The position numbers and the translations under genes were made by a program. Below the pieces are notes generated by a model, which had not been told where the DNA came from, made no database searches, and worked only from the letters and a program-made list of their open reading frames with translations. Positions 36,394 to 44,205 of a stretch of 52,220 bases of DNA are shown piece by piece. Every line of letters begins with the position of its first letter. The stretch's first letter is position 1. The DNA comes from Candidatus Rokuibacteriota bacterium (GTDB lineage: Bacteria > Methylomirabilota > Methylomirabilia > Rokubacteriales > CSP1-6): positions 1-52,220 of the forward strand of contig JACQWC010000061.1 of NCBI GenBank assembly GCA_016209635.1, in the 5' to 3' direction.

Positions 36394-37456
36394 CGCGTCG
36401 GGGCTCCGGGAGCGTGGTGCCACGCAGCGTCCGCCACGCCACGAAGCCCGTATAGGCGGCCGCGTTCGCCGACCGCCGCAAGGAAGCCGAGGAATCGCCG
36501 GCCCAGGGAACATCGCACTTCGCACACAACGAGAGGCTCCCGTACTCCTTCCTATGGACGCTCCGCCGGAGGCGCTGGTAGGCCGGCGAGTTCCACACCT
36601 CCAGCACGGGCGCCGTCTTCACGTTCCCGTTGATGTAGCGGGCGAGAAAGTCGTTGCAGCAGCCGACGACGTTTCCGTCCCACGTGATCGACATCCGGTC
36701 CCACGGCATGTGACAGATCGAGAGCTTCTCTTCCTTCCCGACGTTTTCCCGGTACCGTACGAAGTCCTGATACTCACCCGCCCACGAGTGCGCGGGCACC
36801 ATCTTCAGCTCGTCGGGGAGGTTGTCGGCGAAGATCTCCCGCATCTGCCGCTCCTGCTCGGCCGGATCCTCCCCGGCGAAGTAGACGATCTGGATCTTCG
36901 TGAGCGGCTTGCCGGCCCTCCGCTCGCGCTTTACCTCCATCACCCGCTTGATCAGCCGCACGCACTTGTCGTAATCGCCGCCAACGCGGACACGGTCGTA
37001 TCGCTCCTTCGTCGGCCCGTCGAAGCTGAACGACAGCTCGTCGAGTCCCGAATCGAAGACCTTCCCGATCTTCTCCTCGGTGAGCAGCAAGACGTTCGTG
37101 TGGATGCGTGTGTACACGCCACGCGCAGAGGCGGCGGCCACCATGTCGAAGATGCGCTTGTGGAGCAACGGCTCACCAGCCAGAAACAGGCTCATCTGGG
37201 GCACCTTGCCGGCGACGTCGTCGAGAATCTTCTCGAACAGCTCCCAGCGCATCGTACCCCGCGCCCGCTCGAGGCCCGTCGTCACCGGGCACATCGGGCA
37301 CTTGATGTTGCAGTGTGCGGTCACCTCGAGAAAGACCTCGCGGGGTGGCAGCGTCATCACCTCGACGCCCCGTTCGGCGGCGCCGCTGATGCTCGCGCTC
37401 CAGACGGCGCGCCGGACGGCGCCGACCAGCTTCGACCGCGGCTTGCGCGCGCTCAC
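36386..37456 (-). CDS. Radical SAM protein with SPASM-like C-terminal cysteines
   Basis: The 356-residue protein has the radical SAM cluster motif Cys49-x3-Cys53-x2-Cys56 (AHCNIKCPMC) followed by the glycine-rich LFLAGEPLL segment. The C-terminal part has DGNVVGCCNDF and SLSLCAKCDVPW, cysteines fitting an auxiliary iron-sulfur cluster of the SPASM type. Such enzymes oxidise or rearrange small molecules and peptides; in glycan loci their substrates are mostly undetermined. It starts at a GTG overlapping the Gfo/Idh stop (GTGA) and is translationally linked to the methyltransferase downstream. The reaction is unknown. Confidence 0.85.
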   Translation of the reverse strand: MSARKPRSKLVGAVRRAVWSASISGAAERGVEVMTLPPREVFLEVTAHCNIKCPMCPVTTGLERARGTMRWELFEKILDDVAGKVPQMSLFLAGEPLLHKRIFDMVAAASARGVYTRIHTNVLLLTEEKIGKVFDSGLDELSFSFDGPTKERYDRVRVGGDYDKCVRLIKRVMEVKRERRAGKPLTKIQIVYFAGEDPAEQERQMREIFADNLPDELKMVPAHSWAGEYQDFVRYRENVGKEEKLSICHMPWDRMSITWDGNVVGCCNDFLARYINGNVKTAPVLEVWNSPAYQRLRRSVHRKEYGSLSLCAKCDVPWAGDSSASLRRSANAAAYTGFVAWRTLRGTTLPEPRRDG

Positions 37457-38511
37457 CGCGGTGCTCGCCTCCCCGTGGGGGGGTGGACCGAGGGGAGTTC
37501 CACGGGCTTGCCGGACGCGATCGACGCACGTGCGGCCAGCGCCACCCGCTGACTCTCCGCCGCCGTCCGCAGCGTGACGAGCGGCTGCTCCGTGCCGGCG
37601 ATGCAGGCGAGGAAGTGCCGGACCTCTCGCACGAACAGCTCGTTCCGATCGATGCCGACCGAGCGCTCCACCGTGCGGCCGTCCACGCCCACGACCGTCA
37701 GCGTGCCGGCCTGAACGTCGAGCAGCAGGCGCCCCTCCTCGCCGATGACCCGGCAGGTCCGGACCGGAGGGCGTTGCAGATAGTCCATGTGGACGTGGAC
37801 CGGGAGGAGGCGCCCCTCGTCGCGGCACTCCAGCGTCACGCTCGCGACGTCCTCGACGCCGATCTCGAGGCTGCTCAAGTGACCCCCGACGGCGTAGACG
37901 CGCGCGGGCATCCCGAACAGCCAGCAGGCGTAATCGAGGTCGTGAAGCTGCGAGAGCAGCACGCCACCGCCCAGCTCGGGCCGTGCCGCATACGACTGCC
38001 GATAGTCCTCCCACGGGTGCCACGCCGGCAGGTACTCACCGAACTCGAGCTGGGCCGCCAGCGGCCGGCCGACCGCGCGGTCCGCCAGGAGGCTCCGCAG
38101 CGCCGAGAGGCCGGGATGGAAGCGGAGCTGGTGGCCCACCATGGCCACCACGTCCCGCCGTTCGACCGTGGCGATCAGCCGCTCGATGCCCTCCCACTCG
38201 TGCGCCAGCGGCTTCTCGACGAACAAATGACACCCGGCCTCGGCGGCCGCCTGGGCGACCGGGAGGTGCAGCGCCGTCGGGTTCGTGACGAACACCGCGT
38301 CGGGCTTCTCGGCGAGGGCCTCGTCGAGGCGCCGGAAGCTCCGGATCCCGAAGGCTTCCTCCGGCGTGGTCGCCCCGCCGGCCTCGCCGATCACGCGGGA
38401 GCCCCCCTGCACTCGATAGGCAAGCAACTCGAGCCGCTCGCCGAGAAGCGTGCGGAGGGTACGCGCGTGGCGCTGCCCGATGCTGCCGAGCCCCGCGATC
38501 AGAATCTTCAT
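37453..38511 (-). CDS. Gfo/Idh/MocA-family dehydrogenase (PtmF-like)
   Basis: The 352-residue NAD(P)-dependent sugar oxidoreductase has the Rossmann motif AGLGSIGQRHART (6-18) and the catalytic EKP at 99-101 (FVEKPLAHEW), with HLHDLDYACWLFG-like residues in the C-terminal beta-sheet domain (SQLHDLDYACWLFG). In Campylobacter PtmF, of the same family, works with PtmA in the GDP-linked legionaminic acid route, probably at the glucosamine-precursor stage. Here a PtmA-like and a PtmE-like gene are present in the same chain, and nonulosonate genes flank it, so PtmF is the leading assignment. The family is broad, so the precise reaction stays open. Confidence 0.75.
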   Translation of the reverse strand: MKILIAGLGSIGQRHARTLRTLLGERLELLAYRVQGGSRVIGEAGGATTPEEAFGIRSFRRLDEALAEKPDAVFVTNPTALHLPVAQAAAEAGCHLFVEKPLAHEWEGIERLIATVERRDVVAMVGHQLRFHPGLSALRSLLADRAVGRPLAAQLEFGEYLPAWHPWEDYRQSYAARPELGGGVLLSQLHDLDYACWLFGMPARVYAVGGHLSSLEIGVEDVASVTLECRDEGRLLPVHVHMDYLQRPPVRTCRVIGEEGRLLLDVQAGTLTVVGVDGRTVERSVGIDRNELFVREVRHFLACIAGTEQPLVTLRTAAESQRVALAARASIASGKPVELPSVHPPTGRRAPR

Positions 38512-38512
38512 G

Positions 38513-40402
38513 CTAGAAGCCGAACTTCCTCAACCGATGGAGCGCGACCCAGAAGCCCTCCCCATCTTCCTTGTGTCCCATCCAGATCTCCGGCGTGTAG
38601 GTCGCCCCCGTGGCCAGGAGCAACGGGGCGAGCGTGGCGAAGTCGACGTCGCCATCACCGATCTGCAGCCCCTCGCCATCGAGCCCGGAGCCATCGGACA
38701 CGTGGAGGTGCCGGATGAAGGGTGTGAGGGCGTCCAGGTACGACACCTGCGACTCGCCGACGAAGTTGCAGAAGAGCTGGGCGTGCGAGGTGTCGTAGCA
38801 GACCCCGTATCCCTCCCGCTCGCAAAACCGCCGAATGCGGTCGCCGTCGGTGAACACGTTGGACCACCACTGGCCGCCCTTGTACCAGGGGATCGGCGGC
38901 AGGTTCTCCAACAGCAGCTCGACGTCCGTCTGCTCGAGCCTTCGCAGCGAGTCCGCGAGGCGCTCGTACATCGCGTCCTTGTCCACCTCGTCACCGCGCA
39001 CGCCGTAGCTCATCCCGCCGACGTGCAGCACGACCGTGACGGGACCCGCCGGATCCGGGAAACACCGCTTCAACCAGCGCGCGCGATCGATCGCGGTCTG
39101 CGCATCGGCCACCGACCTCCGCCGCTCCGCCTCCTCGCGGGCGCAGAGATCCAGCAACCGATCGCCGTACAGCTCGGGCGCGTGGACGACCAGCTCGGTA
39201 TTGCGGATCGTCGGCAGTTCCGGTGTCAGCGCGAGATCGTGGCTGCTCAGGTGGAACTCCATCGTCCGCGGCCTCGCGGCGCCGACGATCTTCGCAAAAT
39301 CGTGATACCGGACGATCAGCCCCCAGCGATGAGGCGAGTCGAAATGCCGGCTCGCGCGCGCGCCGCCCTCGAGATCGGACTCGAAGAGGTACCCGCCGGC
39401 CGCGACCGCCCGGTGCGCCACCTTCCCGACGAGGTCGCGCATCCGTTGCGGCGACAGCCCGTAGGCCGGGCTCTTCACGGTCAGCATGTCCGCGGTGATC
39501 GTCTCACCCGCGGCAATCGGGCGCGTGCTGATCACGCTCTTGCCGAGGACCTTTCGGTTCATGTATTCGCCCCGCGACATCACGCGGACGCCGGTGCCCA
39601 TCGCCGCCTCGATGTGACGGACGTCTCGAACGAGCTTCTTGATCCCGGTCGGCTCGAGGCTCATCGCGTGGTCCGGCCCCTTCATCGTCCGATCGAGCGT
39701 GAAGTGCCGCTCGACGATCGACGCCCCGACGACGACCGACGCCTCCGAGACGGCGATGCCGAGCTCGTGCCCCGAGTAGCCCACGACGCACTGGAACCGC
39801 TCGCGCAGCGTCTGGATCGATCGCAGGTTCACGTCCTTGAAGGCGGTCGGGTAGCTGCTGTTGCAGTGCAGCAGCGCAAACTCCGCGCCCAGGGTTCGCA
39901 GAAAGTTCACCGTCGTCTCGATCTCGCCCATCGTCGACATGCCCGTTGAGACCAGGAGCGGTTTCTTCTTGCCGGCGACGCATTCGAGCAGGTCGAGGTT
40001 GGGAAGGTCGGCCGAGGCGATCTTGTACGCGGGAACGCCGATCTCCTCGAGGATGTCCACGCTGCGCTTGTCCCAGGGCGTGCACAGGAAGAGCAGGCCG
40101 CGCGACGCCGTGTACCGCGCAAGCTCGTGATACTGCTCCGGCGTCAGCTCGAAGTCCTTGATGAGATGCATGACGTACTGGAAGCCGATGTCCTCCTCGG
40201 ACATGTCTTCGACCACCCCGGGCCGGAAGAGCTCCACGTAGTCCCGCATCTGGAACTTCACCGCGTCGGCGCCGGCTTCCACGGCGAGATCGATGAGCTT
40301 CCGCGCGATCTCCATGCGCCCGTTGTGGTTGATGCCGGCCTCCGCGATGATGAACGCCGGGTGGCCGTCGCCGACCAGCCGATCCCCAATCCGGATCTCC
40401 AT
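38513..40402 (-). CDS. NeuB-type synthase fused to a xylose-isomerase-like TIM barrel
   Basis: The 629-residue protein has two enzymes in one chain. Residues 1-345 are a nonulosonate synthase: FIIAEAGINHNG near 18-29, VKFQMRDYVELF, FLCTPWDKRS, YKIASADLPNL, STGMSTMGE, ERHFTLDRTMKGPDHAM and a SAF domain (VLGKSVISTRPIAAGETI). Residues about 355-629 are an AP-endonuclease-2/sugar-isomerase barrel with candidate metal ligands Glu in LLLENLPP, Asp in CYDTSHAQ, His in RHLHVSDG and Glu in PEIWMGH. The ATG at 40402 is chosen for its GGAGG five bases upstream; a TTG at 40414 is possible. The second barrel could isomerise a sugar feeding or leaving the synthase. Its exact role is unknown. Confidence 0.9.
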   Translation of the reverse strand: MEIRIGDRLVGDGHPAFIIAEAGINHNGRMEIARKLIDLAVEAGADAVKFQMRDYVELFRPGVVEDMSEEDIGFQYVMHLIKDFELTPEQYHELARYTASRGLLFLCTPWDKRSVDILEEIGVPAYKIASADLPNLDLLECVAGKKKPLLVSTGMSTMGEIETTVNFLRTLGAEFALLHCNSSYPTAFKDVNLRSIQTLRERFQCVVGYSGHELGIAVSEASVVVGASIVERHFTLDRTMKGPDHAMSLEPTGIKKLVRDVRHIEAAMGTGVRVMSRGEYMNRKVLGKSVISTRPIAAGETITADMLTVKSPAYGLSPQRMRDLVGKVAHRAVAAGGYLFESDLEGGARASRHFDSPHRWGLIVRYHDFAKIVGAARPRTMEFHLSSHDLALTPELPTIRNTELVVHAPELYGDRLLDLCAREEAERRRSVADAQTAIDRARWLKRCFPDPAGPVTVVLHVGGMSYGVRGDEVDKDAMYERLADSLRRLEQTDVELLLENLPPIPWYKGGQWWSNVFTDGDRIRRFCEREGYGVCYDTSHAQLFCNFVGESQVSYLDALTPFIRHLHVSDGSGLDGEGLQIGDGDVDFATLAPLLLATGATYTPEIWMGHKEDGEGFWVALHRLRKFGF

Positions 40403-40407
40403 CAGAT

Positions 40408-40412
40408 CCTCC
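40408..40412 (-). promoter_or_regulatory. Ribosome binding site fixing the NeuB-barrel start
   Basis: GGAGG on the minus strand, five bases before ATG 40402. It decides between this ATG and the in-frame TTG at 40414, whose own upstream region has no such site. Confidence 0.6.
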
Positions 40413-40421
40413 AAGTGCGGG

Positions 40422-41177
40422 TCACACCCGCCGGGGCGTCGCCACTTTCACTCGCCCGGTTCGAATCAGAAAGTCCGCGTGCTCGAGCATTGCCCGCGTG
40501 TCGATGTCCACCCAGCTGTCATCGCCGATGACCAGGGGGAGAATGGCGCCGCCGGTCATCGACCTCACCGTCACGATCGTGCGATAGCGTGTCGCGTCGA
40601 TGTACCCGGTCTGCCAGTACACCGGCGGAAGCTTCTGGTGGGGCAGGTTGTAGGGCTCCTCCACCTCGGCCCCGAGGAGGGGTGCCAAAAGCCCGTGGTC
40701 CGTCAGCCGCCACATCTTGTAAGGGTTCTGAAAGGGCGCGCAGACCGACCGGACCGAGTCGGCGGTGGGATTCTCGCGCAGGAGGTCGACGGCACGATCG
40801 ATGTCCGCGACCTGGCGCAGCGGCGAGGTCGGTCTCAGGTGCACAAGGATGTCGGGCGGATCACCGGCCCGCGCCGCCAGCCACCCCAGCGCGTGGTCGA
40901 ACACCGGGAGATCGGGCGTGTCGTCCGTCGCCAGCTCCGCCGGCCGGATGAACGGGACCTCGGCGCCGTAGGCACGCGCCACGTCGGCGATCTCGAGGTC
41001 GTCGGTCGAGACGATCACCCGGTGGACGCGCTCGGCAGCCAGCGCGCCTGCGATGCTGTACGCGATCAGCGGGTGCCCCGCGACCATGGCGAGGTTCTTC
41101 CGCGGAATTCCCTTGGATCCTCCCCGCGCGGGAATCACGGCCAGCGTCCAGGCGCCCGTGACTACCACGCGGTCCAC
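40422..41177 (-). CDS. Acylneuraminate cytidylyltransferase-like enzyme (LegF/NeuA type)
   Basis: The 251-residue enzyme activates a nonulosonic acid as CMP-sugar. The nucleotide-binding motif is AVIPARGGSKGIPRKN (13-28), followed by HLRPTSPLR, and DDSWVDIDT near the C-terminus with the metal-binding aspartates. YNLPHQKLPPVYWQTGYIDA matches the legionaminic/LegF-like group more than classic NeuA. It lies 8-19 bases upstream of the NeuB-barrel gene, so the two probably act in series. All candidate starts are GTG (41177 or 41168), overlapping or abutting the ptmA-like stop. Confidence 0.88.
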   Translation of the reverse strand: MDRVVVTGAWTLAVIPARGGSKGIPRKNLAMVAGHPLIAYSIAGALAAERVHRVIVSTDDLEIADVARAYGAEVPFIRPAELATDDTPDLPVFDHALGWLAARAGDPPDILVHLRPTSPLRQVADIDRAVDLLRENPTADSVRSVCAPFQNPYKMWRLTDHGLLAPLLGAEVEEPYNLPHQKLPPVYWQTGYIDATRYRTIVTVRSMTGGAILPLVIGDDSWVDIDTRAMLEHADFLIRTGRVKVATPRRV

Positions 41178-41980
41178 CCGCCGTCGACCACCAGGTTGGC
41201 GCCCGTCATGTACGACGAGGCATCCGAGACGAGGAAGATCAGGGCTCCGCTACACTCCGAGGCGCGCGCCATCCGACCGAGGGGAGTTCGCGCGCTGTAC
41301 CGGGCGATGAACCCCGGGTCCTGGGCGTGCTCGACCCCGCCGAGCGTGAGCGCATTCACTCGGATGTTCTTCGCCGCCCAGTACGTCGCCAGGTACCGCG
41401 TCAGCCCGTACACCGCGCTCTTCGACACGGAGTACGTGACGGGCTTGTACGCTGGCCGTCCCCCAGGCTCGGCATAGATCCGCTGATCCGGGCCGACCAT
41501 TCCATAGATCGACGATACATTGACGATGACGCCTCCGCCCCGCGCGAGCATGGGCCTCGCCACCGCCTGCGCGCAGAGGAACATGCCGGTCACGTTCACC
41601 GCGAGGGCCTCATTCCACGCCTCGAGGGGGAACTCCTCGAAGCCCACGACGTGCTCGCCGACCGCGTCGCGGTCGAACTTGGGATCGACCGCGGCGTTGT
41701 TCACCAGCACGTCGATCCGCCCGAAGACCCCCAGCACGCGCGAGACCATCGCTCGCACGGATTCCGCGTCGGTCACGTCGGCCTCCACTGCGAGGACCGG
41801 GCCGCGCGCCGCGAGCGCCCCTGCCAGCTCGTGCACGGTCTCACCCTTGACGTCCAACAGGACCACCCGGGCGCCCGCCTCGAGCAGGGCCCCGGCGTAT
41901 TCGCGGCCGAGCAGCCCCGCGGCCCCGGTGACGATCACCACGCGGTTCTCGAGCGGGCGTCCGGCGGCCGTCGCCGTCAT
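41162..41980 (-). CDS. ptmA: Short-chain dehydrogenase (PtmA-like)
   Basis: The 272-residue classical SDR has VIVTGAAGLLGREYA (15-29), LVNNAAVDPKF (92-102), Ser156/157 in NVSSIYG, and Tyr183/Lys187 in TYSVSK. The blocks GPDQRIY, YKPVTYSVSK, LTRYLATYWA and SDASSYMTGANLVVDGG closely follow the pattern I recall for Campylobacter flagellin-modification protein PtmA, which acts with PtmF in the CMP-legionaminic acid pathway. The ATG at 41980 overlaps the LegC-like stop as ATGA. It probably oxidises or reduces a sugar hydroxyl early in the route; the exact step is not settled for the family. Confidence 0.82.
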   Translation of the reverse strand: MTATAAGRPLENRVVIVTGAAGLLGREYAGALLEAGARVVLLDVKGETVHELAGALAARGPVLAVEADVTDAESVRAMVSRVLGVFGRIDVLVNNAAVDPKFDRDAVGEHVVGFEEFPLEAWNEALAVNVTGMFLCAQAVARPMLARGGGVIVNVSSIYGMVGPDQRIYAEPGGRPAYKPVTYSVSKSAVYGLTRYLATYWAAKNIRVNALTLGGVEHAQDPGFIARYSARTPLGRMARASECSGALIFLVSDASSYMTGANLVVDGGWTAW

Positions 41981-43182
41981 CTCGAGCCCCGGCGGACCCG
42001 CGCCGACCCGCCGGCCCCGGCGAACTCCGCGTGAGTCTCGGCAAGCGCCGACGCCACCCGCGTGAGGTCGTCCTCGGCGATCCCGACCGAGCACGGGAGG
42101 CTCAGCGAGCGCCGGTGCAGACCGAGGGCGTGTTCGGATCGGTACGCCTGACAGTCGGCGAACGGCCGCTGGCCGGACACCGGCATCCAGAGCGGTCGCG
42201 TCTCGATACCCCTCGCCGCCAGCGCGCGCATCACGCTCGCGCGATCGACGCCGAACTTCTCCTCCTCGATCAGGACCGTGTAGAGCCACCACGAGCTCCG
42301 CGCCCACACCGCCTCCTCGGGGAGCTCGAGAGGCAGGCCGCCCAGCGCGCGAGCATAGTAGGCGGCCGTGGCGCGCTTGGACTCGAGGCATCGGTCCAGC
42401 CGCTCCAGTTGCGCGAGCCCGACGGCCGACTGCAAGTTTGTGAGTCGGTAGTTGAAGCCGACCTCGCCGTGGAGGGACTCCACGGGATCGTCCTTCGCCT
42501 GGTTCGTCAGGTAGCGTGCCCGCTCCGCCAGCTGCGCCGTGCCCGTCAGCACGGCGCCCCCGCCTCCGGCCGTCACGATCTTGTTGCCGTTGAAGCTCAG
42601 CGCGGCGACGTCGGCGATCCGGGCGACCGGCTCGCCCCGGTAGAGTGCGCCGAGCGCCTCGGCGGCGTCGGCGACCACCGGGAGCTCGAACCGGCGCGCC
42701 GCTTCGAGGATCGGCGCCATGTCGGCCGGGTGGCCCAGGATGTGCGCCGGCATGATCGCCCGAATGCGCCGGCCCGTTCGCCTGTTGACGAGCCGCCGCT
42801 TCCGCCACCGGCACTCGCGCGCCAAGAAGTCGCGCACCTTGTCCGGATCGATCTGCCAGTACCGCGCCTCCGCGTCGATCAGGACCGGCCAGGCGCGGCA
42901 GTAGCGGATCGCGTTCGCCGAGGCGATGAAGGTCAGGTCCGAGACGAGCACCTCGTCGTCCGGCTCGACGCCGGCGACGAGCAGCGCCACATGAAGCGCG
43001 GCCGTGCCGTTCACACAGGCCACGGCGTGGGGCACGCCCGTCGCGCGGGCGACCTCACGCTCGAAGCGCTCGACGAAGGGCCCCGCCGAGGAGACCCAGT
43101 TGGTCTCCACGCACTCGGCCAGATACCGCGCCTCGTTGCCGGACATGCGGGGCTCCGACAGCGGGATCCGCCGCTCAGACAT
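41977..43182 (-). CDS. legC: LegC-type nucleotide-sugar aminotransferase
   Basis: The 401-residue DegT-family PLP enzyme would aminate C4 of the LegB product. Lys201 in LSFNGNKIVTAGGGG is the cofactor lysine; ACVNGTAALHVALLVAGV (55-72) and PVVADAAEALG (168-178) bind PLP. The opening IPLSEPRMSGNEARYLAEC with NWVSSAGPFVERFE is characteristic of the LegC group. Start ATG 43182 overlaps the legB end by eight bases, and its stop overlaps ptmA, making a tight legB-legC-ptmA unit. An insertion around 120-140 rich in arginine (RWRKRRLVNRRTGRR) is unusual but lies on the predicted surface. Confidence 0.88.
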   Translation of the reverse strand: MSERRIPLSEPRMSGNEARYLAECVETNWVSSAGPFVERFEREVARATGVPHAVACVNGTAALHVALLVAGVEPDDEVLVSDLTFIASANAIRYCRAWPVLIDAEARYWQIDPDKVRDFLARECRWRKRRLVNRRTGRRIRAIMPAHILGHPADMAPILEAARRFELPVVADAAEALGALYRGEPVARIADVAALSFNGNKIVTAGGGGAVLTGTAQLAERARYLTNQAKDDPVESLHGEVGFNYRLTNLQSAVGLAQLERLDRCLESKRATAAYYARALGGLPLELPEEAVWARSSWWLYTVLIEEEKFGVDRASVMRALAARGIETRPLWMPVSGQRPFADCQAYRSEHALGLHRRSLSLPCSVGIAEDDLTRVASALAETHAEFAGAGGSARVRRGSR

Positions 43183-44158
43183 GGTAGCGCTCCGTCGCGT
43201 ACGCGTCCGGGCAGGCACGGAACCACTCGATCGTCTCCATCAGGCCCGCCTCGAGCGACAGCGCCGGACGCCAGCCGAGGACCGCCCTCGCCTTCGACGC
43301 GTCGCAGACGAGCCGCCAGACCTCGCTCCGCTCCGGACGCACCCGCTGCTCCTCCCGGACGACCGGAAGCTCCACGCCGACCAGCCGGAGGATCATGGAG
43401 GCGAGGTCGCCGACCGCGATGTCGCTCCCGGTCCCCACGTTGAACGTCTCGCCCACCGCCGCGGCACTCTCGGCGGCCTTCACGAACGCCGCCACCGTGT
43501 CCGCGACGAATGTCAGGTCGCGGCTCGGCGTGAGGGACCCGAGTCGGACCTCTCGACGCGCGAGCGCCTGGGTGATGATGGCGGGGATTACGGCCCGGGG
43601 CGACTGCCGCGGTCCGAAGGTATTGAACGGGCGCACGATCGTGACCGGCATGGCAAACGACTCGAAGTAGCTGAGCGCGAGCTGGTCGGCGCCGATCTTG
43701 CTGGCAGCGTACGGCGACTGCCCGTGGGCAGCGTGTTGCTCGTCGATCGGCACGTACCGCGCCGTCCCGTACGTCTCGCTCGTGGACGTATGGACCACGT
43801 GACGGGCTCCCACCCGTCGCGCCGCGTCGAGCACATTCAGCGTCCCTTCGATGTTCGTCCGGACGTAGGACACGGGCGAGACGTACGAGTAGGGGATCCC
43901 GATGAGCGCCGCGAGGTGGAAGACGATGTCCACCCGCTCGAACGCCGGCTGGAGACTGGCGGGGTCGCGAACATCGCCGGCGATCGTCTCGACCTCGGAC
44001 GCCACCGGCGACTGATCGAGCCAGCCGCGACGCCCATCGGCGTTGTAGTGGACGAACGCCCGCGTCCGGGCGCCGAGGCGCACCAGACATTCGGTCAGGT
44101 GGCTCCCGATGAATCCACCGGCGCCGGTCACGGTCACCGTCTGATGCGTCCAGTCCAC
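43175..44158 (-). CDS. legB: LegB-type NDP-GlcNAc 4,6-dehydratase
   Basis: The 327-residue extended SDR has VTGAGGFIGSHLTECLVRLG (10-29), THTSTSETYG-type active site (HTSTSETYG, 123-131) and Tyr150/Lys154 in SPYAASK. GIPYSYVSPVSYV, QSPYAASKIGADQLALSYFE and RPFNTFGPRQSPRAVIPAII match the LegB group that opens the legionaminic acid pathway on GDP- or UDP-GlcNAc. The presence of PtmE-, PtmF- and PtmA-like genes favours the GDP-linked substrate. GTG start at 44158 is backed by a GGAG about six bases upstream. 47 bases separate it from the transferase gene before it. Confidence 0.88.
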   Translation of the reverse strand: MDWTHQTVTVTGAGGFIGSHLTECLVRLGARTRAFVHYNADGRRGWLDQSPVASEVETIAGDVRDPASLQPAFERVDIVFHLAALIGIPYSYVSPVSYVRTNIEGTLNVLDAARRVGARHVVHTSTSETYGTARYVPIDEQHAAHGQSPYAASKIGADQLALSYFESFAMPVTIVRPFNTFGPRQSPRAVIPAIITQALARREVRLGSLTPSRDLTFVADTVAAFVKAAESAAAVGETFNVGTGSDIAVGDLASMILRLVGVELPVVREEQRVRPERSEVWRLVCDASKARAVLGWRPALSLEAGLMETIEWFRACPDAYATERYHV

Positions 44159-44205
44159 GTCGCTCTCCGTCCCTCAGCCCTGCCGCGACTTCCCGTGGCA
44201 CACGC

